A DNA stretch of 64,000 nucleotides. Source: AP-15 sp963796155. Lineage in GTDB: Bacteria; Pseudomonadota; Alphaproteobacteria; ATCC43930; CGMCC-115725. The position numbers were made by a program, and so were the translations under genes. The notes under the pieces were generated by a model. That model saw only the letters and a list, made by a program, of their open reading frames with translations. It did not search any database and was not told the origin of the DNA. The stretch's first letter is position 1. The number at the start of each line of letters is the position of its first letter. The stretch is taken from assembly GCA_963796155.1 (NCBI GenBank), contig CAWCKT010000020.1, positions 44,626 through 108,625 of the forward strand, in the 5' to 3' direction. Below, in pieces: positions 33,606-41,534 of the stretch.

Positions 33606-34754
33606 CTAAATAGGTCGAACACGGAAGGTGGTCAGCACGTCGTCGCCGACGACTTGCATCGACAGCCGTTCGAAGCCCGGCGCCTCCGCCAGCGTTTCGA
33701 GGTCGAAGCCGGCGATCGCCGGGATGCCGTCGCCGCCGATCAACAGCGGTGCGTGAACCCAGGCCAGGCGATCGACGAGGCGGGCGCGGAAGAAGGCGGC
33801 GCCGAGCCGGGCCCCGCCTTCGACGAGGAGTCGGGTGACGCCGCGCTCGGCGAGCGCCCCGAGTGCGGCGGCGAGATCGACTTGACCCTCCCGATCGGGA
33901 TCGACATCGATTAGCGTCACACCGCTCGCGAGGAACCTCGTGCGCCGGGCAGGGTCGGCCGAGGGTAGAGTGAAAATCCAGGTCGGCACCCGGCGCGCCT
34001 CGGCGATCAGCCGTGCCGTGGGTGGAATGCGCAGATGGCGGTCGATGACGACCCGCACCGGCGAGTGATGGGCGAGCCCGGGCAGACGGCAGGTCAGTTG
34101 GGGATCGTCCGCGAGGACGGTACCGGTGCCGACTATGATCGCGTCGTGACTGGCGCGCAATGCATGCGCGCACTCGCGAGCCGGGGGTCCGGTAATCCAC
34201 TGGCTCTCGCCGCTTGCCGTTGCGATGCGGCCATCGAGCGAGGTTGCGAGCTTGAGCGTAACGAGCGGCCGGCCGAGCCGCAGCCGGCTCAGAAAACCGG
34301 CGTTGACCTCGGCCGCCTCCACGGCGCGCAGCCCGGTCTCGACATCGAGCCCGGCGGCGCGCAATCGTCGGATTCCTTCGCCGGCGACGCGCGGGTCGGG
34401 ATCCTCGAGCGCGACCACGACCCGCCGCACTCCGGCAGCAATCAGCGCCTCGACGCAGGGCGGGGTCCGGCCCCAATGGCAACAGGGCTCGAGACTGACG
34501 TAAGCGGTGGCTCCGCGAGCCGCCTCACCCGCCCGGCGAAGCGCCTCGGTCTCGCCATGCGGTCGCCCGCCGGGCTGGGTCCAGCCGCGGCCGACGACCC
34601 AACTCTCCTTGACGATGACGCATCCCACCGCCGGGTTCGGCCAGACCGTGCCTAGCCCGCGGCGAGCAATCGCCAGGGCCGCGCGCATCGCGCTCCGGTC
34701 GACGGGCCGATCGTCGAGCGCATTTGCCGGCGCAGCCCTGACCTCAATCGCCAT
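33606..34754 (-). CDS. ribD: Bifunctional pyrimidine deaminase/reductase RibD
   Basis: RibD performs the deamination and reduction steps of riboflavin synthesis. Starting at the ATG at 34754 (11-base overlap with nrdR), it has 382 residues. The N-terminal deaminase domain has a zinc site in GRPHGETEAL (HGE where HAE is usual) and LEPCCHWGRTPPC. The C-terminal reductase part has LKLATSLDGRIATASGESQW and ITGPPARECAHALRASHDAI, then LLVEGGARLGAAFF. About 100 bases separate it from ribE. Confidence 0.95.
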   Translation of the reverse strand: MAIEVRAAPANALDDRPVDRSAMRAALAIARRGLGTVWPNPAVGCVIVKESWVVGRGWTQPGGRPHGETEALRRAGEAARGATAYVSLEPCCHWGRTPPCVEALIAAGVRRVVVALEDPDPRVAGEGIRRLRAAGLDVETGLRAVEAAEVNAGFLSRLRLGRPLVTLKLATSLDGRIATASGESQWITGPPARECAHALRASHDAIIVGTGTVLADDPQLTCRLPGLAHHSPVRVVIDRHLRIPPTARLIAEARRVPTWIFTLPSADPARRTRFLASGVTLIDVDPDREGQVDLAAALGALAERGVTRLLVEGGARLGAAFFRARLVDRLAWVHAPLLIGGDGIPAIAGFDLETLAEAPGFERLSMQVVGDDVLTTFRVRPI

Positions 34755-35202
34755 CTGCCGCGATCCGTCCGACAAAGTCCCCAAAATCCTTGGCCTCGCG
34801 GAAGTTGCGGTAGACCGACGCGAAGCGGATATAGGCGACCTGATCGAGGCTCGACAGCGCCTCCATGACGAGGCCTCCGATCATATCGCTCGGGATGTCG
34901 GTCTCGCCGGAACTCTCCAGCTGCCGGACGAGCGAGTTGATGATGCGCTCCACCCGCTCGGGCTCGAACGGCCGCTTGCGCAGGGCGATGAAGATCGATC
35001 GGGCGAGCTTTTCCCGCTCAAAGGGCTCGCGCTGTCCGTTCTTTTTGATCACGGTCAGCTCGCGCAATTGCACCCGCTCAAACGTCGTGAAACGAGCGCC
35101 GCAATTCGGGCAGAAGCGCCGGCGCCGTATTGCACCGCGATCGTCTGTCGGACGCGAATCCTTCACCTGGGTATCATCGGTTCCGCAAAACGGACAGCGC
35201 AT
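34744..35202 (-). CDS. nrdR: Ribonucleotide reductase regulator NrdR
   Basis: NrdR represses ribonucleotide reductase genes in response to dATP/ATP. The 152-residue protein has an N-terminal zinc ribbon, MRCPFCGTDDTQVKDSRPTD then CPNCGARFTTFE, and an ATP-cone with VIKKNGQREPFEREKLARSI. It lies between glyA and ribD, as in most alphaproteobacteria. No NrdR box was looked for outside this window. Confidence 0.97.
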   Translation of the reverse strand: MRCPFCGTDDTQVKDSRPTDDRGAIRRRRFCPNCGARFTTFERVQLRELTVIKKNGQREPFEREKLARSIFIALRKRPFEPERVERIINSLVRQLESSGETDIPSDMIGGLVMEALSSLDQVAYIRFASVYRNFREAKDFGDFVGRIAADGD

Positions 35203-35250
35203 CTCTTCCTCCGCCTTCTCAAGTCGCTCCGATGCGGGGAGCGACGCTAC

Positions 35251-36585
35251 CTATTTTCGGCCTGGACCCGCCGCGAGTTCGGGATAGATCGGGAAACGGG
35301 CGCAAAGTTCCCGAACTCTTTCGCGCACACATGCTTCGGTTGCACCGTTGTCGGCGGGTTGTCGCGCGAGGGTGCACAACGTCTCGACGATGTATCGCCC
35401 GACGGTATGGAACTCATCGGGCCCGAAACCGCGCGTTGTTGCCGCCGGCGAGCCGAGACGGATGCCGGACGTAACTGCTGGCTTCCGCGGGTCGAACGGA
35501 ATCCCGTTCTTGTTGCAAGTGATCCCGGCTCGTTCGAGGCTTCTCTCGGCATCCCGGCCGGTGATCCCCAACGGCCGCAAATCCGCCAGCATCAGATGCG
35601 AGTCGGTCCCGCCGGAGACGATCTCAAACCCCGCGGCCGCGAGGGTCGTGGCGAGCGCGCCGGCGTTTTCCACGACGGCAGCCGCGTAGCGCTTGAAGGC
35701 AGGCTGCAAGGCCTCGTGCAGCGCGACCGCCTTGGCCGCGATGACATGCATCAGCGGACCGCCCTGCAGCCCGGGAAAGACCGCCGCGTTGATCCGCTTG
35801 CCGATCTCCGCGTCGTCGGCGAGGATCAACCCGCCTCTCGGCCCCCGCAGGGTTTTGTGTGTGGTGGTCGTGACGACGTGCGCGTGCGGCAACGGGCTCG
35901 GGTAAACCCCGCCGGCGACCAGTCCGGCGAAATGCGCCATGTCGACCATCAGAAAGGCGTCGACCGCATCGGCAATCGCACGAAACCGGGCGAAGTCGAT
36001 GATGCGGGAATAGGCACTGCCGCCGGCAATGATCAACCTGGGCCGGTGCGCCTCGGCCAGGCGCTCGATCTCGTCGAAATCGATGCGTCCGTCCTCGGGT
36101 CGGACACCATAGGAGAGCGCATTGAACCACTTGCCGGAGAGGTTCGGTCGCGCACCGTGCGTCAAGTGGCCTCCCGCCGCAAGCGCCATCCCCAGGATGG
36201 TATCGCCCGGCTCTAGCAGCGCCAGGAACACTGTCTGGTTCGCCTGGGCCCCGGAATGCGGCTGCACATTGGCGAACGCGCATCCGAAAAGCTCCTTGGC
36301 GCGGTCGATCGCGAGAGTTTCGGCGGCATCGACGAACTCACACCCCCCATAATAGCGACGCCCTGGATAGCCCTCGGCGTACTTGTTCGTCAGTACCGAA
36401 CCTTGCGCCTCCAGCACCGCCCGTGAAACGATGTTCTCGCTGGCGATCAGCTCGATCTGCCATTGCTGGCGCTGGCGCTCAAGATCGATCGCCGCGGCCA
36501 GCTCAGGATCGGCATCGAAGAGGGTGTCTGAAAAGAAGCCGTTCGCGGCGGATCCTTTTGCGGGAGAGAATGGACCTGAAAGCAT
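35251..36585 (-). CDS. glyA: Serine hydroxymethyltransferase
   Basis: GlyA interconverts serine and glycine, feeding one-carbon units to folate. The 444-residue protein, from the ATG at 36585, has WQIELIASENIVSRAVLEAQ, the PLP-lysine block VTTTTHKTLRGPRGGLIL and GSPAATTRGFGPDEF near the C-terminus. A frame opening at 36753 overlaps the promoter region and is rejected. The transcript would have a leader of roughly 140-150 bases below the promoter described separately. It heads the glyA-nrdR-rib-nusB-thiL series. Confidence 0.95.
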   Translation of the reverse strand: MLSGPFSPAKGSAANGFFSDTLFDADPELAAAIDLERQRQQWQIELIASENIVSRAVLEAQGSVLTNKYAEGYPGRRYYGGCEFVDAAETLAIDRAKELFGCAFANVQPHSGAQANQTVFLALLEPGDTILGMALAAGGHLTHGARPNLSGKWFNALSYGVRPEDGRIDFDEIERLAEAHRPRLIIAGGSAYSRIIDFARFRAIADAVDAFLMVDMAHFAGLVAGGVYPSPLPHAHVVTTTTHKTLRGPRGGLILADDAEIGKRINAAVFPGLQGGPLMHVIAAKAVALHEALQPAFKRYAAAVVENAGALATTLAAAGFEIVSGGTDSHLMLADLRPLGITGRDAERSLERAGITCNKNGIPFDPRKPAVTSGIRLGSPAATTRGFGPDEFHTVGRYIVETLCTLARQPADNGATEACVRERVRELCARFPIYPELAAGPGRK

Positions 36586-36736
36586 CAAGGGACCGCTCGT
36601 GAAGGCGCGCCGCCGCGCCGGGAAACCTCGGGGAGGCCGGTTCCGGATCAGACGCACAGGTTCGCGCCCCGGCGCGGGCGACGAGTTTGCGACCGAAATC
36701 CTTCTACCAGATCTCGACCGGTGATACCAGCCGCCT

Positions 36737-36776
36737 ACTATAAATCGCGTCACGAACCGATCAACCCGTGACGCGA
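36737..36776 (-). promoter_or_regulatory. glyA promoter inside a 10-bp palindrome
   Basis: On the minus strand, TTGATC (36759-36764) and TATAGT (36737-36742) are spaced by 16 bases, a good sigma-70 match. A perfect 10-bp inverted repeat, TCGCGTCACG at 36745-36754 and CGTGACGCGA at 36767-36776 with a 12-base gap, straddles the -35 box: one arm is in the spacer and the other just upstream. This geometry suits a repressor or a redox/metabolite-sensing dimer. The regulator is unknown. Confidence 0.65.
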
Positions 36777-36911
36777 AGGGAACTGGTCCAACTCGAACAG
36801 TAGTAGCCGGCTCGGATACGTGTTCGATGTGACCGGCTATGGTCAGGGGCCGCCGTCAAGTCGTTTCCGAGCAGCGGCAATGACGAGTACTGTCCCTTTC
36901 ACAAGTATCGG

Positions 36912-36940
36912 TTGACACAAGAATTTCCTGCTGCGATTAT
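36912..36940 (+). promoter_or_regulatory. Sigma-70-type promoter of mucR
   Basis: TTGACA (36912-36917) and GATTAT (36935-36940) are separated by 17 bases, with the mucR ATG 42 bases below the -10 box. The region 36780-36911 above it lies between the divergent glyA and mucR promoters and holds no gene. MucR proteins often autoregulate at AT-rich sites, but none is called here. Confidence 0.7.
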
Positions 36941-36981
36941 GAACGTCAGGTTGAACGCTATAGAACTAATCGGGGCGACAG

Positions 36982-37425
36982 ATGACAGAAACGGCGGCGC
37001 CGAAGATGACGGAAGAGGAGTTGCTGCGGATGACGGCGGATGTGGTCGCCGCCTATGTCAGCAACAATACGTTGCCGACAACACAGCTGGCCGAAGTCAT
37101 CAACGCCGTTTACGGCTCTCTGAAGTCGCTGGAGGGCCAGGTCGCACATCCCCTGCCGGAGCCGCAGAAACCAGCGGTGGCCATCCGAAAATCGGTCACC
37201 CCAGAATTCCTGATTTGCCTGGAGGACGGCAAGAAGCTGAAGATGCTCAAGCGGCATCTGAGATCCACCTACAATCTGACACCGGACGAGTACCGGGCCA
37301 AATGGGGGCTCGCTCCGGATTACCCGATGGTGGCGCCAAACTATGCCGAGCGCCGCTCGGAGTTCGCCAAGAAAATCGGGCTGGGGCGCGCTACGGGGCG
37401 CCCGTCGGCACGCGCCAAGAAATAG
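36982..37425 (+). CDS. mucR: MucR/Ros-family transcriptional regulator with a reduced zinc finger
   Basis: MucR/Ros proteins are alphaproteobacterial DNA-binding regulators of exopolysaccharide, motility and cell-cycle genes. The 147-residue protein has the N-terminal oligomerisation segment (ADVVAAYVSNNTLPTTQLAE) and the finger region PEFLICLEDGKKLKMLKRHL then YNLTPDEYRAKWGL. In the finger, Cys and His are present (ICLED, KRH), but the second Cys position is Asp and the usual second His is replaced in RSTYN. Other family members also lack the canonical metal set, so activity may be kept. Confidence 0.92.
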   Translation: MTETAAPKMTEEELLRMTADVVAAYVSNNTLPTTQLAEVINAVYGSLKSLEGQVAHPLPEPQKPAVAIRKSVTPEFLICLEDGKKLKMLKRHLRSTYNLTPDEYRAKWGLAPDYPMVAPNYAERRSEFAKKIGLGRATGRPSARAKK

Positions 37426-37829
37426 CACCGACGCTTTATATTCGCGAATTTTATCAGTCGCGAAACCTGAGAGACGACAGCCTCCGCTGCCGAGTTGAAA
37501 TTGCTGATTTAGATTTAGCGGCAACGCGTCGGTCGAGAAATCGTGACCACGGGGCTTCCGACGACACATTCGGCGGCGCCGGCCAGGCAGACGGTGCGGT
37601 AATTCCGCAGTGCGGATCGTAACTGCTCCCTGTACGCCAGTCCTGGTCGGTATGATTTCGCGGCGGTCCGGTTCCAGGCTCAGGTGGTGCCAAGCGCATT
37701 GGCCTGCAGCGGGGCACCCCTGTGCAAGCTGTATCGCATTGTCCGCCGTGGGTTGCCGATCAAGCAGGCGGAGAGGCCGAGGCGCGCCCGGAGGACGCTT
37801 CACGCCGCGTCCCGCCAACAGCTACTCGG
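37426..37829 (+). other. Intergenic region, no convincing gene
   Basis: About 400 bases lie between mucR and the convergent sulfotransferase gene. The first 120 bases are relatively AT-rich (TTTATATTCGCGAATTTTATCA) and include a possible palindrome around TTCGCGAA at 37440-37447. No frame has recognisable coding content. Confidence 0.5.
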
Positions 37830-39740
37830 CTACGACAGCCATCCCGCCGTTCGAAAGCCGATCAATCGCCGGATCGGTGTCAGCCAGCCTGCGCCTGTCG
37901 TTATCTCCGGCACCGCCCTGAAGTCGGTCTGCAAGGACGAGAGACACGCCCTTCCCACCTCCCGAGCAGTGGCGAGTTGGTTTCGAACCGACGCGATCTC
38001 GGCCTGCATCGCCTCGCCGGCAGCGCGGTGCTCCTGCGCCGCGCGCTCGGCCCGGGCAACTGCATTCCGCAGTGTCGTAATTTCCGCCCGGGCATCCTCA
38101 GCTGCAGTGCCACGCGCCTTTGCCTCCTGTGCCGCTTGGGCCAGCGCGCCCCGCAACTCGGTGATCTCGCGCTGCAATGCCGCCTCACGCGTCACGAGTT
38201 CGGCTTCTGTCGATCGCAGAGCTGTGAGGAACTCATCGCCTCGGCGCCAGGCTTCCAACACCGCTGTTTCGCACGTCGCGAGCGTTGCTCGCAGCGCGTT
38301 CGCCATGTTTTTCATATCTGCGAGGGCGGATCGGGAGGAGGCCATTTCCGCGAGGGCCTCAGCCAGCGCCGCGGCGCGCTCGCGCCCCTCCTGCTCAGCG
38401 CGCTCCAGGACCTTTTCCTGCGTGGCGAGCTCCACGCGCGCGGATTGGAGCGCCGCAAGCTGCTCCTCCGTTCGAAGCGAGGCTTCGGTTAGCGCTGTCT
38501 CGCGATCCGCCAGCCTCGCGCGCAGCGCATTTGCCACGCTCTCGATCTCGGCGAAGGCGGCTCGGGAGGAAGCCAGTTCCGCGTGGGCCTCGTTCAGCGA
38601 TGCCGAGCGATCGTCGCGCTCCCTTGCGACATCGGCTATTTGGGCCCGATGCTGTTTGAGCTCTGCCAGCGCATCGGCCAGATGCCCTCCGACGGCGGCG
38701 GCTCTGGCATCCGCTCCGACGGCCTCGTCGCGGCCGCCGATCGTCACCCGCAACGCGGCCGCTTCCTGTTCAATCTTCAGATATTTAGCGGCGGTCTTGG
38801 CGACATCCTCGAAGGCTTGCTGAAAAGGCCTCTGCAATTGCTGAAAGCCGACGAATTGGGAGACGATGCAGGCGATCTGGTCACGCGCCCCTGTATCGTG
38901 ATCGGCATGGCTTGCGAGCTTGTACAACGAGCGAACCAGCGGCTGGCTTGCTTCGCGATACTCATAGTCGTCATGTCGCGCGCCGGGGTCGATGATACCC
39001 GACAGCATCAGACCGAGATCCAATTCGCTCTGCTGCCAAGGCAGATCGAGAAATTGCTTCAATTTTTCAAGGTTGGGTTCTTTGAACCAACCTTCGTATT
39101 CCACCGTGCAGACGTCAAAAGCATTTGCATAACGAAAGAAATCGACGATATGAACCAGCCACCGATATTCCCCAATCTCGGGATCGAGCCGGTCACGGTA
39201 ATGGAGAGATCGTGCGACCTGCGCCGGATTGCGCAAGCAAAACACGACCTTTGGAGACAGTTTGAGCTCCCTGAGGATCTGATGCCAAACCGGCATCAGC
39301 CGCACAGTGCGCGGGTCCTTGAAGCCGAAATAGCCGTCGCCCATTCGTGTTTGGAGGAAGCCGATCATCTCACGCCTGATTTGCGCGACTCGCGGATCCG
39401 CCCACCACGCGACCGGCAGCGGGAAGTCGTGGAAGCGCCCCGAATAGTCACGGTTGAAGAGGCCGAGAATGCGGTCGTGAAACTCGACGATCTCCCATCG
39501 TTCCCAATGGCCGCGCGGATTGTCGGGTGTCGTCGACGCGGCCCCGGGGCCCGGGATCTTATCGGTCATTTCGACGCCAATCGCGCTCAGAATATGAGAG
39601 CACAGCGAGGTGCCGCTGCGATGCATGCCCAGTACGAGAACAATCGGCCTGCGCTGTACGGCACCCGAGATTGCCGTGAGCCGGTCGCGCCTTGGTGGTT
39701 CGACGAATAGTGGCTGCGCGGTAAGCATATCGTCATTCAT
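37830..39740 (-). CDS. Sulfotransferase-domain protein with a long C-terminal coiled coil
   Basis: The 636-residue protein has an N-terminal P-loop for PAPS, VLVLGMHRSGTSLCSHIL (residues 33-50), followed by RGHWERWEIVEFHDRIL, GFKDPRTVRLMPVW and FCLRNPAQVARSLHYRD, matching the sulfotransferase fold. From about residue 310 to 600 it is an Ala/Glu/Arg-rich heptad array, probably a rod-like coiled coil. Such proteins often carry glycosyltransferase domains after the coil; none is present here. It may modify surface glycans or lipids. The start overlaps an uncertain small gene. Confidence 0.85.
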   Translation of the reverse strand: MNDDMLTAQPLFVEPPRRDRLTAISGAVQRRPIVLVLGMHRSGTSLCSHILSAIGVEMTDKIPGPGAASTTPDNPRGHWERWEIVEFHDRILGLFNRDYSGRFHDFPLPVAWWADPRVAQIRREMIGFLQTRMGDGYFGFKDPRTVRLMPVWHQILRELKLSPKVVFCLRNPAQVARSLHYRDRLDPEIGEYRWLVHIVDFFRYANAFDVCTVEYEGWFKEPNLEKLKQFLDLPWQQSELDLGLMLSGIIDPGARHDDYEYREASQPLVRSLYKLASHADHDTGARDQIACIVSQFVGFQQLQRPFQQAFEDVAKTAAKYLKIEQEAAALRVTIGGRDEAVGADARAAAVGGHLADALAELKQHRAQIADVARERDDRSASLNEAHAELASSRAAFAEIESVANALRARLADRETALTEASLRTEEQLAALQSARVELATQEKVLERAEQEGRERAAALAEALAEMASSRSALADMKNMANALRATLATCETAVLEAWRRGDEFLTALRSTEAELVTREAALQREITELRGALAQAAQEAKARGTAAEDARAEITTLRNAVARAERAAQEHRAAGEAMQAEIASVRNQLATAREVGRACLSSLQTDFRAVPEITTGAGWLTPIRRLIGFRTAGWLS

Positions 39741-40023
39741 CGCCGGTGCGGTCCGGAGGGGTGGAAATTACCGCGACGGCGGATCGCGATTGTTCGCGCT
39801 CGCGCTGCGGCGCGTGCAGCAGCTTTAGAAGCTCGACCATAACGGATTCCCCCGAGCCAACGTCTATGGTTAACGGCCGGCCGGCGCGGCGGCGGTCTTC
39901 TAGCGCGTTTGCCCACCACGAGCAACTGGCGAACCGCCCGTCAGGTGCGCGGCGAAATGCCGTCCGGGGTGCGGATCGCTTGCTTCGCGGCGTGGAAAGA
40001 GGGAAGAGAGGTCCAGGGTTCAT
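39733..40023 (-). CDS. Small hypothetical protein upstream of the sulfotransferase
   Basis: A 96-codon frame from the ATG complementary to 40021-40023 ends 8 bases inside the sulfotransferase gene, the kind of overlap seen in coupled genes. The C-terminal part (LTIDVGSGESVMVELLKLLH, then a charged tail) has the amino-acid balance of a real protein; the N-terminus does not. No clear RBS or domain is seen, and a longer frame upstream is antisense to a lipoprotein gene. Confidence 0.3.
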   Translation of the reverse strand: MNPGPLFPLSTPRSKRSAPRTAFRRAPDGRFASCSWWANALEDRRRAGRPLTIDVGSGESVMVELLKLLHAPQREREQSRSAVAVISTPPDRTGDE

Positions 40024-40038
40024 CAGGAGTCCGACCCG

Positions 40039-40341
40039 ATGCGCGCACTCGTTTTTGTCTGCTTCATCTTGCTCGCGGGATGCACCGACAATGTTCGCGT
40101 CGAAAGCTTCACCGCGGACTCGCCTGGAACCTTCACCTGGGGCGCTCAGACGAATACGGTGATGACGGCGAACGATGACGGCGCGGCGGAGAGGCTGCGA
40201 CGCGACTGGCTCGCCGAGGCGCTCACCGCGCATGCAATGTGTGAGGCCGGTTACGTTGTCGAGACGCGACAGTTTGTACAGCCGTCGGATGGGCCCTTCG
40301 CCAATGGCGGCGACATTGTCTACACCGGGCGCTGCCTGTAG
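40039..40341 (+). CDS. Small putative lipoprotein
   Basis: The 100-residue product starts MRALVFVCFILLAGCTDN, a signal peptide with lipobox LAGC (Cys15). CAGGAG precedes the ATG. The mature part has two further Cys and ends in GGDIVYTGRCL. No family is recognised. It is flanked by genes on the opposite strand and so is probably transcribed alone. Confidence 0.65.
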   Translation: MRALVFVCFILLAGCTDNVRVESFTADSPGTFTWGAQTNTVMTANDDGAAERLRRDWLAEALTAHAMCEAGYVVETRQFVQPSDGPFANGGDIVYTGRCL

Positions 40342-40372
40342 CAAGCCCGAACCGGCGACGCCGGCCAGCTCG

Positions 40373-40909
40373 TCAACCGAGATCCGCGACCCGCCGGCGT
40401 TCGAGCAGCGGCCCCGCCGCGCCAAGGACCGGGTCTCCGGCGGGTAGCGGGACCACGGCGATCCGCGCCCGCTGGTGTTCGTGATCCGGCGTGCCGGACG
40501 TGCGCATATGCGCGAGTTGCCCGCAAGGATAAGCGCCGACGACGACTAAGTCCCGGCTCGCTCCTTCGCTCTTGTGGGCAACTCCAGCCGGGATCACGAC
40601 GACATCACCGGTGCGCAGCTCCACGCTCTTGCCCCCCTCGCCGCCGAGCCGCACTCGGACAGATCCGGCGGCGATGCCGAGGACCTCGTGCGCGGTGGTG
40701 TGGTAGTGGTGAAGCGCATAGACGCCGTTGCGCCAGACCCGGCCCCAACCGTTGCCCAGGAATAATGCCGCGCAAGTTTCGGCTGCGTCGCGGCCCGTTG
40801 CGAGCACGCCGTGATAGACGACGAGCGGCAGCCTTGGGTTATTCGGCACATGGCCGTCATCGGCGAAGAAATGCTCTTCAATGGTCGGAGCTCGGGCTGC
40901 GGTTGCCAT
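40373..40909 (-). CDS. Cupin-domain protein
   Basis: The 178-residue protein carries one cupin fold. Motif 1 gives H68, H70, H74 and E75 (ALHHYHTTAHEVLGIAAGSV), and motif 2 ends in GDVVVIPAGVAHKSEG with H112. These could hold a metal. VYGVLATG-like sequence near residue 33 (VVYHGVLATG) precedes the barrel. Small cupins of this kind often bind or isomerise sugars or small acids; the ligand is unknown. Confidence 0.82.
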   Translation of the reverse strand: MATAARAPTIEEHFFADDGHVPNNPRLPLVVYHGVLATGRDAAETCAALFLGNGWGRVWRNGVYALHHYHTTAHEVLGIAAGSVRVRLGGEGGKSVELRTGDVVVIPAGVAHKSEGASRDLVVVGAYPCGQLAHMRTSGTPDHEHQRARIAVVPLPAGDPVLGAAGPLLERRRVADLG

Positions 40910-41534
40910 GCCGGAACTCCTTCTTCGAGCGGTTTCAGAGGCCGGATGCCGGACGACTCTAGACGCCGTAAGCGCGAAGGTAAATGCGGTTTCCCGTCAT
41001 CGACGCCACCTGCCAGCCGGCCAACCAGCGCGTATGATTGCGACACTTATCATCATAAAATTGCCTAATTCACATTGTAAACCTTCAGGCATGTGGGTTT
41101 TCACCGAACCACCGGAGCTGCGCGCGGGCGACGGCCCGTTCGAAAACGGCCGATCAGATAATTTCGTTGATTATCGGGCTGGACGGGCATTACAACCAAA
41201 AGGAGAGATTTTGCTGAAGGCCTGCGATCCTCGATTGCCGATGCAACTTTTTGTGCTGCGCCTGGCGTCAGCACCCTTGGCGTGTATCGACCCGGCGGGC
41301 CGGTGTGCCTAAGCTTCTCCAGCGAGTAGCCAGAAAATCGGTTTCACCTTCGCGAATCCTTAAGCGTCTTTGCACAAGACTTCTTAACCAGTTATCGATA
41401 CACTCCCTTGAGGACGCGCGAAATCAGAACGCGCTTGCCATGATGATCCTCGTCGCGTATTGATGCCGTCGCAAATCGCTATCAGCGATATTTCGAGCCG
41501 AACAGCGGATTACTTTCGTCAGGCGCCCTGATCG
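40910..41534 (+). other. Intergenic region, no convincing gene
   Basis: About 625 bases lie between the cupin and wecC genes, divergently transcribed. GC falls around 41040-41230 and 41360-41410. Short frames have no recognisable content. A promoter for wecC presumably lies in the last 100 bases, but no good -35/-10 pair stands out. Confidence 0.5.

Noticed and set aside
34507..36216. 569-codon plus-strand frame over ribD, nrdR and glyA
   Set aside because: It crosses three conserved minus-strand genes and contains no recognisable motif.
36586..36736. Riboswitch in the glyA leader
   Set aside because: The leader is about 150 bases and GC-rich, but I could not match it to the conserved core of any riboswitch class.
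37684..38823. 379-codon plus-strand frame opposite the coiled-coil region
   Set aside because: Ser/Ala/Arg-rich shadow of the repetitive coiled-coil coding sequence; no RBS or domain.
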